61,701 nt of DNA from Campylobacterota bacterium (GCA_003643835.1 QMKX01000007.1:1-61701); one strand, 5' to 3'; positions 35,994 to 46,679 are shown, counted from the stretch's first letter. Program-made: numbers and translations. The notes: generated from the letters alone by a model not told the origin.

Positions 35994-37694
35994 ATGCGAA
36001 GCGATGAAGTAAAAAAAGGGCACAATCGCACTCCACATAGGAGTTTATTTAGGGCTACTGGCTTGAAAGATGATGATTTTGATAAGCCATTTATAGGGGT
36101 AGCTAACTCTTTTATAGAGATAATTCCAGGGCATTTTTTCTTAGATAAAGTAAGTGATATTATCAAAGACGAGATAAGAGCAAATGGTTGTGTGCCATTT
36201 GAGTTTAATACTATAGGGGTAGATGATGGCATAGCCATGGGTCATGATGGTATGCTTTTCTCGCTTCCTAGCCGTGAGCTTATAGCTTCAAGTATAGAAA
36301 CCGTGATGAACGCTCATAAATTAGATGCCATGATAGCTGTGCCAAATTGCGATAAAATAGTCCCTGGTATGATCATGGGTGCTTTGAGGGTTGATGTGCC
36401 TACTGCTTTTGTAAGTGGTGGTCCTATGGCAAAAGGCTATACAAAAGATGGTGAGCCTATTGATTTATCTACTGCCTTTGAAGCTGTTGGGAAATTTGAA
36501 GCAGGAGAGATAAGTGAAGAGGAGCTTACAGATATAGAGTGCAATGCTTGTCCTAGTGGTGGCTCGTGTAGTGGTATGTTTACAGCAAATAGTATGAATA
36601 CACTTATGGAAGCTATGGGTATAGCCCTTAGTGGCAATGGCACGATATTGGCTTTGACCAAAAAAAGAGAAGAGCTTTATAGACAAACTGCAAAAAGAAT
36701 TTGTGAAATAGCCAAAATGAAAAAAGAGCAAAAAGAAAAATACAATATTACAAATATTTTGAACGAAAATGCCATAAGAAATGCTTTTGCCGTAGATGTG
36801 GCTATGGGTGGAAGTAGCAACACCGTGCTTCATATGTTGGCTATAGCCCAAGAAGCAAAAACAAACTTTTGTCTTGAAGATATAAACAAAATATCAAAAA
36901 AAGTATCACATATTGCTAAAATATCACCATCTCTTACAACTATTCATATGCAAGATATTGACAAAGCTGGTGGTGTAGATGCAGTGATGAGCGAGATGGA
37001 TAAAAGAGATGAAAGAAATGGTGTGCTTATAGACAATCTCACAATTACAGGGCAAACTTTGAAACAAAGAATACAAAATGCAACCATAAAAGATACAAAT
37101 ATAATACGACCTATAAATAACCCTTATAGTCAAGTTGGTGGCTTGGCGATATTGTATGGCAACTTAGCCCCACAAGGTGCTGTCATCAAAACCGCTGGCA
37201 TAATAGGTGAGCGAGTATTTACAGGCACGGCAGTATGCTTTGATAGTCAAGATGAAGCGATAAAAGGCATACTTGATAGCAAAGTCAAAGCTGGAGATGT
37301 AGTAGTCATACGATATGAAGGACCAAAAGGAGGTCCTGGTATGCAAGAGATGTTAGCACCTACATCGCTTATCATGGGATTAGGTCTGGGCGATAAAGTA
37401 GCACTTATAACAGATGGGCGATTTAGTGGGGCTACAAGAGGAGCTAGTATAGGACATATCAGCCCAGAAGCAGCTGAAGGTGGCATGATAGGATTACTTG
37501 AAGATGGCGACAAAATTCATATAGATGTAGATAGGTATATCTTAAGTGTTGATTTAAGCGATAAAACAATAGAAAAAAGAAAATCAGTATTCAAACCTAT
37601 CAAAAAAGATATAAAATCAAGTTGGCTCAAACAATACCGTGCATTAGTTACAAATGCAAGCACTGGTGCTATGCTTAGGACTGATATATTTTGA
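35994..37694 (+). CDS. ilvD: Dihydroxy-acid dehydratase
   Basis: Fe-S enzyme of branched-chain amino-acid synthesis. 566 residues. Cluster cysteines are visible in [11 protein letters not shown] and [44 protein letters not shown] and the C-terminal ASTGAMLRT are diagnostic. It starts an ilvD-hisF-gdhA-tonB-like series, all closely spaced, combining otherwise unrelated amino-acid functions. Its TGA overlaps the hisF TTG. Confidence 0.97.
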   Translation: MRSDEVKKGHNRTPHRSLFRATGLKDDDFDKPFIGVANSFIEIIPGHFFLDKVSDIIKDEIRANGCVPFEFNTIGVDDGIAMGHDGMLFSLPSRELIASSIETVMNAHKLDAMIAVPNCDKIVPGMIMGALRVDVPTAFVSGGPMAKGYTKDGEPIDLSTAFEAVGKFEAGEISEEELTDIECNACPSGGSCSGMFTANSMNTLMEAMGIALSGNGTILALTKKREELYRQTAKRICEIAKMKKEQKEKYNITNILNENAIRNAFAVDVAMGGSSNTVLHMLAIAQEAKTNFCLEDINKISKKVSHIAKISPSLTTIHMQDIDKAGGVDAVMSEMDKRDERNGVLIDNLTITGQTLKQRIQNATIKDTNIIRPINNPYSQVGGLAILYGNLAPQGAVIKTAGIIGERVFTGTAVCFDSQDEAIKGILDSKVKAGDVVVIRYEGPKGGPGMQEMLAPTSLIMGLGLGDKVALITDGRFSGATRGASIGHISPEAAEGGMIGLLEDGDKIHIDVDRYILSVDLSDKTIEKRKSVFKPIKKDIKSSWLKQYRALVTNASTGAMLRTDIF

Positions 37695-38452
37695 GTAGTT
37701 TTTGCAAAAGAATTATCCCTTGCTTAGATGTAGACAATGGCAGGGTTGTCAAAGGCACAAATTTTGTGGAGCTTAAAGATGCCGGCGACCCTGTAGAGAT
37801 AGCCAGACGATACAACGATGAAGGAGCAGATGAGATTACTTTTTTGGATATAGGGGCATCACACGAAAACAGACAAACTATCGTAGATGTAGTGCAAAAA
37901 GTAGCCAAAGAGGTGTTTATACCGCTTACTGTAGGCGGCGGTATAAGGCAATTAGACGATATATATAGTTTGTTGGATGTAGGGTGTGATAAAATATCTT
38001 TAAATAGCAGTGCTGTATCAAATCCATCGTTTATAGATGAAGCAACTAAACGATTTGGTTCACAATGTATCACCATAGCAATAGATGCAAAAAAAATGCC
38101 AAACAACAAATACAATGTTTTTGTGCAAGGTGGCAGGAAAGATACCGGTTTAGATGCTATACAATGGTCAAAAGAGATATACAACAGAGGAGCAGGTGAG
38201 ATACTTTTGACATCTATGGATAAAGATGGCACCAAAAGTGGATTTGAACGCAATATAACCAAAACAATATCGCAACTTGTAGGTATACCAGTTATAGCTT
38301 CTGGTGGAGCAGGGGTTATGGAGCATTTTAAAGATGTGTTTGAGTGTGGAGCTGATGCTGCGCTTGCTGCGTCAGTGTTTCATTATAAACATATAGACAT
38401 AATAGAATTGAAAAACTATCTGCAAAAAAACAAAATAAATATGAGGATTTAA
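37691..38452 (+). CDS. hisF: Imidazole glycerol phosphate synthase subunit HisF
   Basis: Cyclase subunit of histidine synthesis, a TIM barrel of 253 residues. [19 protein letters not shown] (5-23) carries the catalytic Asp; [12 protein letters not shown] and [14 protein letters not shown] are the phosphate-binding loops. TTG start overlapping the ilvD stop (TTGA). The partner HisH is not in the window. Confidence 0.96.
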   Translation: MSSFCKRIIPCLDVDNGRVVKGTNFVELKDAGDPVEIARRYNDEGADEITFLDIGASHENRQTIVDVVQKVAKEVFIPLTVGGGIRQLDDIYSLLDVGCDKISLNSSAVSNPSFIDEATKRFGSQCITIAIDAKKMPNNKYNVFVQGGRKDTGLDAIQWSKEIYNRGAGEILLTSMDKDGTKSGFERNITKTISQLVGIPVIASGGAGVMEHFKDVFECGADAALAASVFHYKHIDIIELKNYLQKNKINMRI

Positions 38453-38453
38453 T

Positions 38454-39812
38454 ATGAGCTTAAATATCAAACAAACAATTCAAGAATTGAAAAAAAGTAA
38501 CTGTTCTACAGATACAAATTTTTTCCAAGCAGTCACAGAAGTGTTAGAATCAATCAAACCTATAATTGACAACAACAAAATATATGAAGCTCACAATATA
38601 GTCAAAAGAATAGTAACCCCAGATAGGGTGATCAAGTTTAAAGTAGCTTGGGTTGATGACAACAACAAAGTTCAAATAAATAGAGGCTATAGAGTTCAGT
38701 TTGACAATACTTTAGGACCATATAAGGGCGGACTTAGATTTCATCCAACAGTAAACGAAGATATTTTGAGTTTTTTAGCATTTGAGCAGATATTTAAAAA
38801 TGCCCTAACAGGCTTGCCACTCGGTGGAGCAAAAGGCGGAAGTGATTTTGACCCCAAAGACAAAAGCGATATGGAGATTATGAGGTTTTGCAAAAGTTTT
38901 ATGGTCGAACTTCATAGATATATAGGTGCCAGAGTTGATGTGCCAGCTGGCGACATTGGAGTAGGAAGCAAAGAGATAGGGTATTTGTATGGCGCATATA
39001 AAAATATGACTTCGTTGTATGAAGGGGTGCTAACTGGAAAACAAATATTGTTTGGTGGTTCGCACATTCGCCCTGAAGCTACCGGATATGGGGCTGTTTA
39101 TTTTGCTGAAAAATTATTAGAGTTAAACAAAATGCCACAACTAAAAAACAAAATTTGTTTAGTAAGCGGCAGTGGAAATGTGGCGACATATACGATACAA
39201 AAGTTATATCATCTCAAGGCAATTCCAGTAAGCTGTAGTGATAGTCGTGGTGTTCTTTATGATAAAGATGGTATTGATTTAAAGTTATTAAAGAGTATAA
39301 AGCAAGATAGAAAAAATAGTCTAAAATTATACACAAAAACAAAAAAAGCAGCAACATATATTGATATAAAGGATTTTGAAGAAAATCAAAACAATTTATG
39401 GGACATAGCTTGTTTTGCTGCATTTCCATGCGCAACACAAAACGAACTAAATGAAAAAGATGCTAAAAATTTATTTTCAAATGGATGCAAAGTAGTCATA
39501 GAGGGTGCAAATATGCCATGCACTCCGCAGGCCGTAGATGTGTTTTTGAACAACGACATACTTTTCGGTCCAGCAAAAGCGGCAAATGCTGGTGGAGTAG
39601 CAGTAAGTGCACTTGAGATGTCGCAAAATGCCGCAATGCAATCATGGAGCATAAATAAAGTAGATAAAAAACTTCAAAATATCATGTGTAACATATCCCA
39701 AGATATTCACCAAACTGCCAAACTGCACCAACTTGGAAAAAATTATGTCAAAGCTGCAAATATAACTGGGTTTAAAAAAGTAGCCGATGCTATGGTGGCT
39801 CTTGGGGTCTAA
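38454..39812 (+). CDS. gdhA: Glutamate dehydrogenase (hexameric, probably NADP-dependent)
   Basis: Assimilates ammonia by amination of 2-oxoglutarate. 452 residues. GPYKGGLRFHP, LPLGGAKGGSDFDPK and PAGDIGVGSKEIGYL match the active-site region; the Rossmann motif is SGSGNVA near 240. Length and the GGSD block fit the NADP-type hexameric class. Start has AGGA upstream, one base after the hisF stop codon. Confidence 0.95.
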   Translation: MSLNIKQTIQELKKSNCSTDTNFFQAVTEVLESIKPIIDNNKIYEAHNIVKRIVTPDRVIKFKVAWVDDNNKVQINRGYRVQFDNTLGPYKGGLRFHPTVNEDILSFLAFEQIFKNALTGLPLGGAKGGSDFDPKDKSDMEIMRFCKSFMVELHRYIGARVDVPAGDIGVGSKEIGYLYGAYKNMTSLYEGVLTGKQILFGGSHIRPEATGYGAVYFAEKLLELNKMPQLKNKICLVSGSGNVATYTIQKLYHLKAIPVSCSDSRGVLYDKDGIDLKLLKSIKQDRKNSLKLYTKTKKAATYIDIKDFEENQNNLWDIACFAAFPCATQNELNEKDAKNLFSNGCKVVIEGANMPCTPQAVDVFLNNDILFGPAKAANAGGVAVSALEMSQNAAMQSWSINKVDKKLQNIMCNISQDIHQTAKLHQLGKNYVKAANITGFKKVADAMVALGV

Positions 39813-40485
39813 ACTAAAAAAACATCGTTTGTTTTGGGTATTTTTAACTTTTTCAATACTGCTACATATAGTGCTGATAATCTCTTTTGAAAATGAAAAC
39901 AAACCAACACAAACAGATGAACCAAACGATAAGAAAACACAAAATATAGGATATGTAATACTCAAAAAAGAGGATATCATAATAAAAAAACAAAAAACAA
40001 AAACAAAAACAAAAAACATAGACAAAACAGAGAATATAAAACAAAAAATAAAAGCAGAAGAAAACAATACAAAAGCAGACAATAAACTTGTATTAAAACT
40101 TTCAAGTGATAGTTTCGAAAAAAATTTTAAGAATATAGACAGCAAAACAAGAGAATATTTACTTCTATATGGAGCGGAGTATTTTAGCTACAATGATGAA
40201 ACAAAAAAATATCTCAAAAACAATTTGTCCACAATAGGGCGAATAACACAAAGATATCTACGATATCCTGCCATCTCGCTAAAAACAAAACAAAGTGGGC
40301 AAAATATTGTGGAGTTTTATATTCACCCCAATGGTGATATATCAAACTTAAAAATCACAAAGAAAAGTCATTTTGGTGCGCTTGATAAAAGTAGCTACGA
40401 AACTATAAAATTGGCATACAAGGATTATCCAACACCTAAAGAAAAAACAAAAATTAGAATCTATGTAAAATATATATATAGATAG
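39787..40485 (+). CDS. TonB-like energy transducer
   Basis: 232 residues: a short cytoplasmic N-terminus, one transmembrane helix (about 15-33, FWVFLTFSILLHIVLII, containing the His typical of TonB), a Lys/Thr-rich periplasmic spacer of repeated KTKTK words, and a C-terminal TonB domain (YLRYPAISLKTKQSGQNIVEFY, then SNLKITKKS...LDKSSYETI). Probably powers TonB-dependent receptors such as that at 32770-34596; ExbB/ExbD are not in the window. The ATG overlaps gdhA by 26 bases; a TTG at 39802 is an alternative start. Confidence 0.75.
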   Translation: MLWWLLGSKLKKHRLFWVFLTFSILLHIVLIISFENENKPTQTDEPNDKKTQNIGYVILKKEDIIIKKQKTKTKTKNIDKTENIKQKIKAEENNTKADNKLVLKLSSDSFEKNFKNIDSKTREYLLLYGAEYFSYNDETKKYLKNNLSTIGRITQRYLRYPAISLKTKQSGQNIVEFYIHPNGDISNLKITKKSHFGALDKSSYETIKLAYKDYPTPKEKTKIRIYVKYIYR

Positions 40486-40500
40486 CTCTAAGAGATGAAG

Positions 40501-41322
40501 CTAATCAAATCTCATAGAAAAATCAAGCCAAACTGCTTGGTGTATAATAGCGCCACTGCTTATAGCATCTACACCGGTATCAAGATAGTTGGCTATAGTA
40601 TCTAATGTTATGTTGCCGCTTGCTTCTAACAATATGTGAGGATAATTTTTATCTCTGTATTTTGATACTTTGGTTATAAGCTCGTATGTCATATTGTCGC
40701 ACATAATTATATCAGCTCCTGCTTCCATAGACAAAACACTTTGTTCATAGGTTTCACACTCCACTTCTATCTTAGTTACCCAAGATATTCTTTTTCGTGC
40801 TTTTTTCATGAACTCTTTTAAGTTTGGTATTGTTTTAAGATGTGTATCTTTAAGCATCAAACAATCATCAAGTCCCAACCTATGATTTATAGCGCCACCT
40901 ACTCTTGAGGCATATTTTTCAAAGTTTCGTAAAAGTGGCCTTGTTTTTCTTGTATCTAAAAGAACGACATTTGAGTTTTGAAGTAGTTTGGCATATTTTG
41001 AAGCTTGTGTAGCTATACCAGAAGCATGTTGAAGCATATTTAGAAATGTTCGTTCACTGCTTAATAGTATAGAAGCTTTACCTTCAAGAATAGCTATAGT
41101 GTCGCCTTTTTTGACTATATCGCCATCAAGAAGACAAAACTTACAATCAAATTTTTCTGATTTTGATAAAACTTTAGCATATTTAACTCCAGCTAATATT
41201 CCACCATTTTTGGCTACAACTCTAGCTTTAAAGCGCCCTTTTGGGGCTATGTCGAAAAAGAGATCGCCTCGACCATTATCTTCTATTATCGCATTTTTGA
41301 CAAATTTTTTTATATCCACCAT
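40501..41322 (-). CDS. nadC: Nicotinate-nucleotide pyrophosphorylase (quinolinate phosphoribosyltransferase)
   Basis: Converts quinolinate and PRPP to nicotinate mononucleotide in NAD synthesis. LLDTRKTRPLLRNFEKYA, GGAINHRLGLDD and LMLKDTHL form the PRPP/quinolinate site; EVECETYEQ and EASGNITLD follow. 273 residues. A single-gene unit with a TAAAAT -10-like box (41344-41349 on the minus strand) and GGGTGGA before the ATG. Confidence 0.94.
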   Translation of the reverse strand: MVDIKKFVKNAIIEDNGRGDLFFDIAPKGRFKARVVAKNGGILAGVKYAKVLSKSEKFDCKFCLLDGDIVKKGDTIAILEGKASILLSSERTFLNMLQHASGIATQASKYAKLLQNSNVVLLDTRKTRPLLRNFEKYASRVGGAINHRLGLDDCLMLKDTHLKTIPNLKEFMKKARKRISWVTKIEVECETYEQSVLSMEAGADIIMCDNMTYELITKVSKYRDKNYPHILLEASGNITLDTIANYLDTGVDAISSGAIIHQAVWLDFSMRFD

Positions 41323-41392
41323 ATTCCACCCATATTTTTTGCTATTTTATCCAAAAATGACTTAATTTTAACAATATAAGATAAAATAGATT

Positions 41393-42371
41393 ATGAAATA
41401 TGTATTTGTATTTTTTATTTTATTTGTGTTGTTGTAGCAGATGATAGCTTTGACGACAAACAAGTTTATTTTTTGCAAACAATTGAAGTGCAAAGTTGCG
41501 ATAAATTTAGTTGTGTAAAATAAAAAATAAAAAACAATATATAAAGAAACAATATTATAATATAGATAAAAATGGTTTTGTTTCATTAAAAACTGGACAA
41601 AACATAAAAACTTGGACATATGTAAAAAGCTCTTATATTGACAATAAAGATAAATTAAAACAATGCATACACAAATACGCAACAGACAACGAAAAAAGAA
41701 ACATAAAAGTAGGATATATCAAAATCCAATTGATAAAAAGATGTTCAAATAAAATAAAACAAAATGAAAATATCTCAAAACAACAATATGAAATACAACA
41801 GATAATAAATAGCACAAAAAAATATACAAATAATCATAAAGAGCAAAAAATATCAAACAAACAAAATATATTTGTAGATATGGCATTTGGTTTGGGAAAA
41901 ATTGAGATACAAAACACTGTAGATGAGAGTAAGCTTACAAATGATACATTAGATGAAAATGGTATAAATTTTAAAATAGGTATCGGTTATAGATGGACAC
42001 AAGAGCTATATAGTCAGTTGGAGCTTGATAAAATAGATATTGACAATAGTGATATAGATAGCATTTATGCCTCTTTGAACTACAGGTTTTTTGAAACTAA
42101 CTTTAAGTCATATTTGGGTATAATGCTGGGAGTCAGTCAGCTAAAGTGGCAAAGTAGTCCTATGAAAAATTATCACGGAAATAAAATTGATAGTTCATTG
42201 CAATCCTTGTATGGTGCCAAGCTTGGTTTAAGCAAAATAATTTATAAAGATACAGAGGTTTTTGTATCATATAGATTGTTAAAAGTTGATTTTAAGACTA
42301 TAGTTGAAGGCGATACAATATATCACAAGCTTATCAATAGCTTAATTTTAGGAGTAAGATATGATTTTTAG
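41393..42371 (+). pseudogene. Outer-membrane beta-barrel protein gene disrupted by two single-base frameshifts
   Basis: An ATG at 41393 opens a signal peptide (MKYVFVFFILF) that hits TAG at 41435-41437. The next frame continues as VVADDSFDDKQVYFLQTIEV and SCDKFSCVK to TAA at 41521. The third frame (TTG 41511 onward) carries KIKNKKQYIKK and the rest to 42371. Each change is -1, and restoring one T near 41411-41425 and one A near 41517-41526, both homopolymer runs, joins them into one protein of about 325 residues. The C-terminal half (IFVDMAFGLG... to GVRYDF) is a small outer-membrane barrel ending in Phe. Phase variation, decay or sequence error are all possible. It overlaps the lipoprotein gene by 11 bases. 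Confidence 0.75.
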
Positions 42372-44556
42372 ATATAGCTTTGTATTTTTGATACTAACAA
42401 GCTTGATTCTAAACTCTTGCAGTAAAGATTCTCAATACAACAACGCAAAAACATCAAACGATACAAACGATACACAACCCACCACTGTTCAAGCACCAAA
42501 TATATCAGGCTCTATAAATATTATAAATGGCAATTTTGATACCCCAATATCTATATGGACACCTATAAATAGTTCGCCAAATGCAGTAGATAGTTGGAGC
42601 ATATCTCCAGCTATATCATGTGGGTTGAATTTTGATACAACTACAGGAAAAATTAGCGGAACTCCCAACTGTGCAGATGAGATGTTTTTTGAGATTTGGG
42701 CAATTAATACAGGAGGAATATCTACTAAAACTGTTGTAGTCCGTATAAATAAAGCCACCCAAACCATAGATGCCGACATAGATAGAACAGTAGGTATTAG
42801 CAATGCTACATTTACACAAGATATACTAACAAACGGAGCAGGAAGTGGTGCTATATCGTATAAAATAAGCGATGATACCATAGCTACGATCAACCCTTCT
42901 ACTTCACTTGTCGCATTTATCAAAGCAGGAGTAGTAACAATCACAGCTACTAAAGCATCAGATAGTAATTATCTTGAGACAACTGATAGTTATATGTTGA
43001 CTATATTTGATGATGAAAAACCAACTTTGAGTATGGTGAGCATAAGTTCCAACAATATTTTAAATGCAAATAGTTTTGCCAAAGAGAGTGATGCAATAAA
43101 GGTGAAGTTTAATAGCACAGAACCTCTTAATGTATCTACAATAAATGCTACAATATCAGGGCGAGTAACGAGTATAGGTGATAGAGGCGATAGCGATGAA
43201 ACAACATTTGATGCTACTATTACTATGATAGAAAGCGATATCGAGGGTAATATAACATTTAATATAACAGGATTTGAAGATATTCAAGGAAATATAGGCA
43301 ATACAGTTTCATCTACAACCGATAGTAGCAGTATAGTTTATGACAAAACAGCCCCAGTGATAACAACTACCAATAACATAACTATAGATGAAAATATCAA
43401 ATTAATCACAACAATAGTAGCCCACGACAATATAGCACTACCAAGTAGCCCATATAGCCTTGACGGTGCAAATTATGACAATCAGTTTATCATTATAAAC
43501 CAGACAAATAGTGAGTTAAGCTTTAAGATAAAGCCAAATTATGAAGCACCAAAAGATGACAATAAAGACAATATTTATGAAATATTTTTCAAAACCACAG
43601 ATAAAGCAGGCAACGAAACAAATACAACCTTAAGAGTATTCATAGCTAATATAGCAGAGCCTCTCATATCAAAGTGGAGTGTATTAACTGGCGATACTAT
43701 AACTATATCTGCATCTGTTAACTGGGGTATTGATTATGATATACTATGGGGTGATGGTAGTAGTGATATGGGTGTAGCCACAAGAAATTATTCACATACT
43801 TATGCAAATACCGGCATATATATTGTAACTATAAATAGAAAATTCCCTGGTTTTAAATTTAATAATAGCAGCCAAAAAGACAAAATTATATTCATAGAAC
43901 AGTGGGGCGATATAGCTTTGAAAAGTATGAACACAGTTTTTTATGGGTGCTCAAATCTACAAATAAATGCCACAGATAGCCCCAATTTACAATCAACAAC
44001 TTCTATGGAGCGTGCTTTTAAAAATGCTACAAATATAAGCGCCGATATAAACCATTGGGACACTTCAAGAATAACTAATATGAAAGAGGCATTTTATGGT
44101 GCTACGAACTTCAATAGCGATTTAAACAATTGGAATATGTCAAATGTTTTAAATACATCAAGTATGTTTTATGGTGCTACATCATTCAATGGTAAAATAG
44201 ACAAATGGAACACCGCAAATATAACAACTATGGATAGAATGTTTAATGGTGCTACGAGTTTCAACCAAGATATAAGTAGCTGGAATGTAAGTCAAGTTAC
44301 AAATATGGCAAATATGTTTAGAGGTGCCACAAGTTTTGACCAAAATTTAGCAAGTTGGAATATATCAAGTGTAACAAATATAAACAATTTTCTAAGAGGT
44401 GCTACCATGAGCACACAAAACTATAGTAATACTTTGGTAGGTTGGAGTAGTTTATCGCCACAAATAGGCGAGAGTTTTCATGGAGGCAATAGCAAATACA
44501 ACACAAACGGACAAATAGCAAGAGATGATATTGTCAATAATTTGGCTGGAATATAA
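42361..44556 (+). CDS. Surface lipoprotein with Ig-like domains and BspA-type repeats (DUF285)
   Basis: 731 residues. Signal peptide ending in the lipobox LNSC (Cys about 20). Then a putative Ig domain (about 45-135, with LNFDTTTGKISGTP), an Ig-like domain (about 136-215), cadherin-like stretches (about 220-440) and a PKD-like segment (WGDGSSDMGV...YSHTYANTGIYIVTI). The C-terminal part (about 540-690) has about five BspA-type repeats of 25 residues, for example MFNGATSFNQDISSWN and MFRGATSFDQNLASWN. Such proteins usually mediate adhesion or binding. Start has TAGGAG upstream; it overlaps the preceding barrel gene. Confidence 0.88.
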   Translation: MIFRYSFVFLILTSLILNSCSKDSQYNNAKTSNDTNDTQPTTVQAPNISGSINIINGNFDTPISIWTPINSSPNAVDSWSISPAISCGLNFDTTTGKISGTPNCADEMFFEIWAINTGGISTKTVVVRINKATQTIDADIDRTVGISNATFTQDILTNGAGSGAISYKISDDTIATINPSTSLVAFIKAGVVTITATKASDSNYLETTDSYMLTIFDDEKPTLSMVSISSNNILNANSFAKESDAIKVKFNSTEPLNVSTINATISGRVTSIGDRGDSDETTFDATITMIESDIEGNITFNITGFEDIQGNIGNTVSSTTDSSSIVYDKTAPVITTTNNITIDENIKLITTIVAHDNIALPSSPYSLDGANYDNQFIIINQTNSELSFKIKPNYEAPKDDNKDNIYEIFFKTTDKAGNETNTTLRVFIANIAEPLISKWSVLTGDTITISASVNWGIDYDILWGDGSSDMGVATRNYSHTYANTGIYIVTINRKFPGFKFNNSSQKDKIIFIEQWGDIALKSMNTVFYGCSNLQINATDSPNLQSTTSMERAFKNATNISADINHWDTSRITNMKEAFYGATNFNSDLNNWNMSNVLNTSSMFYGATSFNGKIDKWNTANITTMDRMFNGATSFNQDISSWNVSQVTNMANMFRGATSFDQNLASWNISSVTNINNFLRGATMSTQNYSNTLVGWSSLSPQIGESFHGGNSKYNTNGQIARDDIVNNLAGI

Positions 44557-44600
44557 ATGATGGTGGATTAGAATAAAAAATAGATAAAAAAGGATCAAAA

Positions 44601-45983
44601 ATGAGAGTAGAGATAAATAAAAGTATTGAAAAAGATAGCATAAAAATATGCTTGATAAATAATATACCAGACGATATTAAAGATATGGCAAGTTTATTGG
44701 AGTTTAAAATTGAAGATGAGAATATACTGTTTTTGCCAGAACAGAATAAAATTTTTGTTGCGTTTGAGCAGATAACACAGCAAAATATCAAAGTAGGGTT
44801 AGCAATATCTACGAGAAAGATTTTGGCTACAAACTATACAAAAGCACACATAAGTATAGATAGTAATCATAGTGAAGTAGTGCTGGGTGCTATGTTGGGA
44901 TTTTATAAGTTTGATAGATATAAAAGCAAAAAAACTCAAAAAAGTCTAACATTGAATATAATATCAAATACAATAAAGGAGCAAGAGATAATAGATAATC
45001 AAAACATAGCAAAAAGTATAAATATGGTTCGCGATATTGTAAATACAACTCCAGAAGACTTTTATCCAAAAATTATGGCGACAAAAGCACAGCAAATAGC
45101 AAAAGAAAACAATATATTGTGCGATGTGAAGGGCGAAGATTTTTTCATTTCACACGGTATGGGAGCTATAGGCGCAGTTGGACGAGCTAGCAGACACGAA
45201 TCAAAGCTGATACATCTGACATACAAACCTCAAAATGCAAAAAAGAAAATAGTCCTCGTAGGCAAAGGTCTTACATACGACAGCGGAGGCTTAAGTTTGA
45301 AGCCATCTGACTATATGGTCAATATGAAAAGCGACAAAAGTGGTGGAGGCGTTGTCATGGGACTTATGAATGTGTGTGCAAAATTGAAGTTGCCATATGA
45401 GATACACGGTATAATAGGTGCAGTAGAAAATATGATAGGTGGCGATGCCTACAAGCCAGACGATGTGCTAAAAGCAAAAAATGGTAAAACTATAGAAGTG
45501 AAAAATACAGATGCTGAAGGCAGATTAGTTTTGGCCGATTGTTTGTGTTATGCTCAAGATAGTATAAACGATATTGACTATATGGTAGATTTTGCTACTT
45601 TGACAGGGGCATGTGTAGTGGGAGTTGGTAGCTACACTACTGGCATAATGGGACACAACGATAAACTTATGCACCGCATGGTCAAAAGCGCTTTAATTTG
45701 TGGTGAATATGCAACCTCTTTGCCTTTTAACAGATATTTAAAAAAACAACTAAAAAGTGAGATAGCCGACATATCAAATACAGCTTCATCAAGATATGGT
45801 GGTGCCTTGACTGCTGGGTTGTTTTTGAGTGAGTTTATAGAAGAAAAATATAAACGAAAATGGCTACACTGCGATATAGCCGGACCATCATTTGTCCAAG
45901 AGATTTGGGGAGTCAATCCGCACGGAGCCAGCGGAGTTGGGGTGAATATGTGTTTAGAGTTTATCAAAAGTTTAGATAGTTGA
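44601..45983 (+). CDS. pepA: Leucyl aminopeptidase (M17)
   Basis: Di-metal cytosolic aminopeptidase. 460 residues: a variable N-terminal domain, then the catalytic domain with VGKGLTYDSGGLSLKPS, MKSDKSGGGVVMG and the signature NTDAEGRLVLAD. Ligands Lys, Asp and Glu are in place. AAAAAAGGA precedes the ATG. Its TGA overlaps the trmD TTG start. Confidence 0.95.
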   Translation: MRVEINKSIEKDSIKICLINNIPDDIKDMASLLEFKIEDENILFLPEQNKIFVAFEQITQQNIKVGLAISTRKILATNYTKAHISIDSNHSEVVLGAMLGFYKFDRYKSKKTQKSLTLNIISNTIKEQEIIDNQNIAKSINMVRDIVNTTPEDFYPKIMATKAQQIAKENNILCDVKGEDFFISHGMGAIGAVGRASRHESKLIHLTYKPQNAKKKIVLVGKGLTYDSGGLSLKPSDYMVNMKSDKSGGGVVMGLMNVCAKLKLPYEIHGIIGAVENMIGGDAYKPDDVLKAKNGKTIEVKNTDAEGRLVLADCLCYAQDSINDIDYMVDFATLTGACVVGVGSYTTGIMGHNDKLMHRMVKSALICGEYATSLPFNRYLKKQLKSEIADISNTASSRYGGALTAGLFLSEFIEEKYKRKWLHCDIAGPSFVQEIWGVNPHGASGVGVNMCLEFIKSLDS

Positions 45984-46651
45984 TATATATATTTGTAACA
46001 ATATTTCCAAATCTCATAGAGCCGTATTTTAAAGATAGCATATTGAGTCGTGCTATCAAAGATGGGCTTATAGATGTAAAATTTTATAATCCAAGAGATT
46101 ATGCTACTAACAAGCACAAAAAGGTTGATGACAAACTATGTGGAGGTGGAGCAGGTCAGCTTATGACAGTCCAGCCACTTTTTGATTGTCTTGACGATAT
46201 CATAGCAACTTACGATAGTTGTCATATCCTATTTTTGTCAGCATGTGGTAAAAAATATGTACAAAACGATGCTAAAAGATTGGCGACAAAAGAGACGATA
46301 GTTTTCGTATCAAGCAGATATGAAGGAGTGGACGAGCGAGTATTGGAGAGATATGCAGCTGAAGTGTTTAGTATAGGCTCGTATGTCTTAACTGGTGGAG
46401 AGCTACCGTCGCTTGTGTTAGCAGATAGTATAGCTAGAAATATAAATGGTGTGCTAGGTAACGATTTGTCGCTCAAAGAAGAGAGCTACAACACAGACAA
46501 TATGCTAGAAGCTCCAGCATTTGCCAAGCCACTAAAATACAAGGGACAAAGTGTCATATATGGCTATATTTCTGGTGACCATCAAAATATTAAAAATATT
46601 AAAAATCAACTATCACGACAAAAAACTGATTATTTTTCTCCAGAACAATAA
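45980..46651 (+). CDS. trmD: tRNA (guanine37-N1)-methyltransferase
   Basis: SPOUT methyltransferase that makes m1G37. 223 residues. CGGGAGQLM, VSSRYEGVDERV and the knot motif IGSYVLTGGELPSLVLADSI are diagnostic. TTG start overlapping the pepA stop (TTGA), with no Shine-Dalgarno of its own. It is separated from rpsP, rimM and rplS, its usual companions in many bacteria. Confidence 0.94.
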   Translation: MIYIFVTIFPNLIEPYFKDSILSRAIKDGLIDVKFYNPRDYATNKHKKVDDKLCGGGAGQLMTVQPLFDCLDDIIATYDSCHILFLSACGKKYVQNDAKRLATKETIVFVSSRYEGVDERVLERYAAEVFSIGSYVLTGGELPSLVLADSIARNINGVLGNDLSLKEESYNTDNMLEAPAFAKPLKYKGQSVIYGYISGDHQNIKNIKNQLSRQKTDYFSPEQ

Positions 46652-46679
46652 AATACGGCTAAAATTTATTTTTATTTGT

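Noticed and set aside
39642-40145. Minus-strand 167-codon hydrophobic frame opposite gdhA and the tonB-like gene
   Set aside because: Phe/Ser/Val repeats mirror the Lys/Thr-rich TonB spacer on the other strand; not an independent membrane protein.
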